Shown here: piece after piece, positions 61,023-64,000 of the stretch
How the letters are laid out: every line of letters begins with the position of its first letter
How positions within the stretch are numbered: position 1 is the stretch's first letter
Source: Collinsella sp. AF08-23
Lineage (GTDB): Bacteria > Actinomycetota > Coriobacteriia > Coriobacteriales > Coriobacteriaceae
Assembly (NCBI RefSeq): GCF_003479805.1
Contig: NZ_QUHV01000007.1
Location: 54,961-118,960 of the forward strand
Length of the DNA stretch: 64,000 bases
Reading direction: 5' to 3'
The notes under the pieces: model-generated
Database searches by the model: none
Told to the model about the DNA's origin: nothing
What the model saw: only the letters and a program-made list of their open reading frames with translations
Position numbers and translations under genes: made by a program

Positions 61023-62750
61023 GTGTCTAAGACTCGCGCCATGAAGATGTCTCATCTGTATGCCCCCACGCTCAAGGAGGACCCGGCAGAGGCTGAACTC
61101 GCCAGTCATCGCCTGATGCTGCGTGCCGGCATGATCCGCAAGCAGGCCGCGGGCCTCTACAGCTATCTGCCGCTCGCGTGGCGCTCGCTGCGCAAGATCG
61201 AGGACATCGTCCGCGACGAGATGGACGCCGCGGGTGCCCAGGAACTGCTCATGCCCATCATGGTCGATGCCCAGGTGTGGCACGAGTCCGGCCGCTACAA
61301 CGCGTACGGCCCCGAGCTCATGCGCATCTCCGACCGTCATGACCGCGAGTTCGTGCTCGGTCCCACGCATGAGGAGACCGTCACCGACCTCATCAAGAAC
61401 GAGCTCAAGAGCTATAAGCAGTTGCCGGTGAACCTGTACCAGATCCAGGACAAGTTCCGCGACGAGATGCGCCCGCGCTTTGGCCTCATGCGCGGCCGCG
61501 AGTTCATCATGAAGGACGGCTACTCCTTCAACGCTACGCAGGAGTCCCTGCAGGAGACCTACGACGCCATGAAGCAGGCGTACGCGAACATCTGCGAGCG
61601 CTGTGGCCTCAAGGCCCTGCCCGTGGTGGCCGATTCCGGTCAGATCGGTGGCGATACCTCCGTCGAGTTCATGGCACTCGCCGACGCGGGCGAGGCTGCG
61701 CTCGTGTACTGCGATGATTGCGGCTATGCCGCCGACGATGAGGCCGCTTCCACCACGGTTGCGGTGACTGAGGGCCCCGGCGACGGCACGCTGCAGAAGG
61801 TCCACACGCCCGGCATGGGCACGATCGCCGCGGTGGCCGAGTTCTTCGGCTTCCCCGAGAACGGCACGCGTAAGGCGCTCGCCCTTATCGATGCGGACGG
61901 GCACCCGGTTGTGGCCATCGTCCCCGGCGACCACGAGCTCAACGACTGCAAGGCCGAACATGTCTTTGGCGAGGGTTACCGCATGATGACCGACGAGGAG
62001 CTTGAGGGCTATGGCCTGCACAAGGGCTTCATCGGGCCGGTGAATCTGCCCGAGGGCATCCGCCTCGTGTGCGATGTCACCCTGCGTGATTCCAAGCAGT
62101 GGGCCTGCGGTGCCAACGAGGTCGATTACCACTTCACCGGTGCCTGCCCGGGTCGCGATTTCGAGGCGGACGCATGGGAGGACCTCATCACGGTCGTCGC
62201 CGGCGACCCCTGCCCTCACTGCGGCGCGCCCCTCTCCGGCGCGCGCGGCATCGAGGTGTCTCAGGTCTTCCAGCTCGGCACCAAGTATTCCGAGGCCATG
62301 GGAGCGACGTTCGCCGACGAGGATGGCGTTGAGAAGCCATTCCTGATGGGTTGCTACGGCGTGGGCGTGTCCCGCACCCTTGCCGCCTCCGTCGAGCAGC
62401 ACCACGACGAGCACGGTATCATCTGGCCCGTCCCTATTGCCCCGTACGAGGTTTCCATCATGCCGCTCGACCCCACGATTCCGGAGTGCGCCGAGGTCTG
62501 CGATCGCTTGACCACGGAGCTCTGTGCTGCTGGCATCGAGGTCATTGTGGACGACCGCGACATTCGTCCGGGCGTCAAGTTCGCCGACAACGACCTCATG
62601 GGCTTCCCGTACCAGATCGTCCTGGGCAAGCGCGGCCTCAAGAACGGGACGGTCGAGCTCAAGGACCGCGCCACCGGCGAGCGTGAGGACGTCGCCATCG
62701 ACGAGGTCGCCGGCAAAGTTTCTGAACTCGTGATCTCTCAGCGCCGCTAG
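61023..62750 (+). CDS. proS: Prolyl-tRNA synthetase
   Basis: Class II synthetase charging tRNA-Pro, bacterial type with an editing domain. It starts MSKTRAMKMSHLYAPTLKEDPAEAE; RAGMIRKQAAGLYSYLPL and PTHEETVTDL are conserved. Motif 2 is FRDEMRPRFGLMRGREFIMKD, and an inserted YbaK-like editing domain spans about 225-400. The C-terminal anticodon-binding domain has VIVDDRDIRPGVKFADNDLMGFP. It has 575 residues. The start is GTG at 61023 with AAGGAGG six bases upstream. I see no T-box in front; the gap is taken up by palindromes. Confidence 0.97.
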   Translation: MSKTRAMKMSHLYAPTLKEDPAEAELASHRLMLRAGMIRKQAAGLYSYLPLAWRSLRKIEDIVRDEMDAAGAQELLMPIMVDAQVWHESGRYNAYGPELMRISDRHDREFVLGPTHEETVTDLIKNELKSYKQLPVNLYQIQDKFRDEMRPRFGLMRGREFIMKDGYSFNATQESLQETYDAMKQAYANICERCGLKALPVVADSGQIGGDTSVEFMALADAGEAALVYCDDCGYAADDEAASTTVAVTEGPGDGTLQKVHTPGMGTIAAVAEFFGFPENGTRKALALIDADGHPVVAIVPGDHELNDCKAEHVFGEGYRMMTDEELEGYGLHKGFIGPVNLPEGIRLVCDVTLRDSKQWACGANEVDYHFTGACPGRDFEADAWEDLITVVAGDPCPHCGAPLSGARGIEVSQVFQLGTKYSEAMGATFADEDGVEKPFLMGCYGVGVSRTLAASVEQHHDEHGIIWPVPIAPYEVSIMPLDPTIPECAEVCDRLTTELCAAGIEVIVDDRDIRPGVKFADNDLMGFPYQIVLGKRGLKNGTVELKDRATGEREDVAIDEVAGKVSELVISQRR

Positions 62751-62779
62751 TACTGCTTCGAGATCGTATCAAACACGCG

Positions 62780-62815
62780 TGGGGTGTGAGGCTGAGTTCC
62801 TCGCGCCCCATTTTC
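62780..62815 (+). terminator. Terminator of proS
   Basis: TGGGG and GAGG pair with CCTC and CCCCA around a small internal mismatch (62780-62791 with 62799-62810), loop seven bases, tail TTTTCTT. It is 30 bases past the stop. Confidence 0.8.
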
Positions 62816-62830
62816 TTGTAAGGGGAGGCC

Positions 62831-63283
62831 GTGCAAATCGAGGTTGTAGAGAGTCGCGACTTAACGCTGATTTCGGATTTATGCGTCGTGTGGAACAGCT
62901 CCGTGCGCGCAACACATGACTTTCTAACGGGCGAGGACATATTGCAGATTGAGCGGTATGTTCCGACTGCGCTCAAAGGTGTTCCCGACCTCGTCGTCGC
63001 CCGTGGTTCGCTGGGTGAGCCGATCGGGTTCATGGGGGTGAACGACTGCACGCTCGAGATGCTGTTCGTTTCAGATTCCTCCAGGGGAGTGGGAGTCGGC
63101 AAGCGTCTTCTTGAATATGGAATCGAAAGGTTGGGTGTGCGCAAGCTGACGGTCAATGAGCAAAACCCGCTTGCTCGTGGATTCTACGAACATATGGGCT
63201 TTGAGGTCTACGACCGCTCGGATGTAGACGAGCAGGGCATGCCGTTCCCTCTACTGTATATGAGGCTCAGAAAAAAGTTCTGA
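62831..63283 (+). CDS. GNAT-family N-acetyltransferase
   Basis: A 150-residue acetyltransferase of the GNAT fold. The acetyl-CoA loop is SSRGVGVGKRLLEYGIERL (residues about 83-101) and the later strand-helix NEQNPLARGFYEHMGFEVYDRSDVD is typical. The substrate is not predictable; relatives acetylate small amines or proteins. The start is GTG at 62831, one base group after GGGGAGG. It is followed by the tRNA promoter with 8 bases to spare. Confidence 0.88.
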   Translation: MQIEVVESRDLTLISDLCVVWNSSVRATHDFLTGEDILQIERYVPTALKGVPDLVVARGSLGEPIGFMGVNDCTLEMLFVSDSSRGVGVGKRLLEYGIERLGVRKLTVNEQNPLARGFYEHMGFEVYDRSDVDEQGMPFPLLYMRLRKKF

Positions 63284-63290
63284 TTTGTGC

Positions 63291-63319
63291 TTGCACATCC
63301 TCGATGGTTCCCGTATAGT
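63291..63319 (+). promoter_or_regulatory. tRNA-Ala promoter
   Basis: TTGCAC (63291-63296) and TATAGT (63314-63319) with 17-base spacing; transcription would start about seven bases before the first tRNA. Confidence 0.75.
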
Positions 63320-63334
63320 ACTTCTTCGTTGCAA

Positions 63335-63410
63335 GGGGGCGTAGCTCAGCTGGGAGAGCGCTTGACTGGCAGTCAAGAGGTCAGGGGTTCGATCCCCCTC
63401 GTCTCCACCA
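63335..63410 (+). tRNA. tRNA-Ala (anticodon GGC), copy 1
   Basis: A 76-base tRNA with encoded CCA. The 7 bp acceptor stem contains the G3-U70 pair that is the alanine identity element. The anticodon loop is CTGGCAG (anticodon GGC, codon GCC). D and T arms are regular, with TTCGATC in the T loop. Confidence 0.95.
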
Positions 63411-63434
63411 CTTGCATCTTTCTTCTCTGTTCAT

Positions 63435-63507
63435 GGGGGCGTAGCTCAGCTGGGAGAGCGCTTGACTGGCAGTCAAGAGGTCAGGGGTTCGATCCCCCTC
63501 GTCTCCA
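63435..63507 (+). tRNA. tRNA-Ala (anticodon GGC), copy 2
   Basis: The body is identical to copy 1 and starts exactly 100 bases later. The 3' end is followed by CCC rather than CCA, so CCA must be completed after transcription. A terminator follows 15 bases on. Confidence 0.94.
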
Positions 63508-63521
63508 CCCATGAGATTTAA

Positions 63522-63550
63522 GGCCGGGGTTTTCATCTCCGGTCTTTTTC
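63522..63550 (+). terminator. Terminator of the tRNA-Ala pair
   Basis: GGCCGGGG (63522-63529) pairs with CTCCGGTC (63537-63544) with wobble pairs, followed by TTTTTC. Confidence 0.85.
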
Positions 63551-63581
63551 ATAGCTAGGGTTGATAATGCGTTTCAAAGCA

Positions 63582-63732
63582 AAAGGGTCGCCTCTGGCGA
63601 TAGTTTTGAAGGTATTAAGCCGCTTTCCAGGGTCTCTGGCAATCGTTTCCTGGGTTTTTGTTCACCGTCGCATGTTGGGGCCGCCGCAGGGGAGTCCAAA
63701 CCATCCAAAACTATCGCCCGTAGCGAACCTTT
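63582..63732. repeat. Imperfect 27 bp inverted repeat, 97 bases apart
   Basis: AAAGGGTCGCC...GGCGATAGTTTTG at 63582-63608 matches the reverse complement of 63706-63732 at 23 of 27 positions. It could be a decayed miniature mobile element or a large hairpin. The sequence ATAGTTTTG recurs near the right edge. Confidence 0.65.
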
Positions 63733-64000
63733 GCACTTAGGATATCCAAATCACCGAAAACGGGCCAAAACTAAACGGTCCCGCTTCTTATCAAATCTAA
63801 GCCTCCCGTCGCAGTGCGCTCCGCATCCATGCTCGGTCGCGGCCGCGAAGCATCAAGAGTCCGCATACCTATTGCGCAGCCCTCTATTCCCGCATACAAA
63901 CGACGCCATCTTATTGGCCGCCGATTCTGTGGTTCTCGCGCATTCTTCTCGCTGCGTATTGAGGGGGGTGTTCCTATAGTTTTGTCAACTGGGAAATGCT
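63733..64000. other. Gene-free right end
   Basis: About 270 bases with no supported gene. An 82-codon open frame at 63731-63979 has no ribosome site and an atypical composition. The last 30 bases contain CCTATAGTTTTGTCAAC, resembling part of the inverted repeat. Confidence 0.5.

Noticed and set aside
63731-63979. An 82-codon frame at the right edge
   Set aside because: No ribosome site, no recognisable composition, and it starts inside the inverted repeat.
1-64000. CRISPR array, prophage or intact insertion sequence
   Set aside because: No regularly spaced direct repeats, transposase or phage genes were seen; the only recombinase is the chromosomal XerC type.

Overview
The window is a continuous stretch of a high-GC Actinobacterial chromosome. 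The gene set points to an anaerobic, fermentative member of the Coriobacteriia, Collinsella-like (inference, not proven). The evidence is a bifunctional AdhE, a full glycogen cluster ending in a GH13-GH77 fusion, an L28/L32 pair with zinc-type cysteines, and actinobacterial gene order around DUF177, rpmF, plsX, acpP, rnc, smc, ftsY and ffh. Almost everything is core metabolism or information processing. I found no prophage, intact insertion sequence or CRISPR array.

Layout. 0-4 kb (+): the end of priA, then def, fmt and rsmB, with a small FmdB-like zinc ribbon gene on the minus strand. 4.2-17.2 kb (all minus): the glycogen block, transcribed glgB, glgP, glgC, glgD, glgA, then the GH13-GH77 fusion. 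It makes ADP-glucose (GlgC, possibly with GlgD), polymerises it (GlgA), branches it (GlgB), phosphorolyses it (GlgP), and debranches and rearranges the products (fusion). GlgA carries a 230-residue Ala/Lys/Thr-rich tail and GlgB a shorter basic tail. 17.5-24 kb is mixed: thiamine pyrophosphokinase, an APH-fold kinase, adhE with three LacI-like operator sequences upstream, rpmB, and a low-GC pair of unrecognised genes (one exported, one membrane-anchored).

24-37.5 kb (+): Gls24 and FakA-like proteins, recG, rsmD, coaD, a SepIVA-like coiled-coil gene, DUF177, rpmF, plsX, acpP, rnc, smc and ftsY. This links lipid precursor supply, ribosome assembly, chromosome organisation and membrane targeting. 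37.6-45.2 kb (+): ffh, thyA, folA, a VOC protein, a SpoU methyltransferase, ftsH and a NYN/OST-HTH protein. 45.3-56 kb (+): rplS, rnhB, yraN, comM, dprA, trmFO, xerC, rpsB, tsf, pyrH and frr. 55.3-62.8 kb (+): uppS, cdsA, dxr, an RseP-type protease with an unusual insertion, ispG and proS, i.e. isoprenoid and envelope functions followed by a tRNA synthetase. The right end holds a GNAT gene, two tandem tRNA-Ala(GGC) genes and a gene-poor stretch with an inverted repeat.

The most distinctive non-coding feature is a set of very long intergenic palindromes. Two copies 20 kb apart (after thyA and after ispG) share one loop sequence but have different, fully compensated 20-21 bp arms. Others lie after ftsY and ffh, and before proS (125 nt, 25 bp perfect arms). 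The system-level items most worth following are these palindromes, the polycationic glycogen enzymes, and the winged-helix-like insertion in the site-2 protease.
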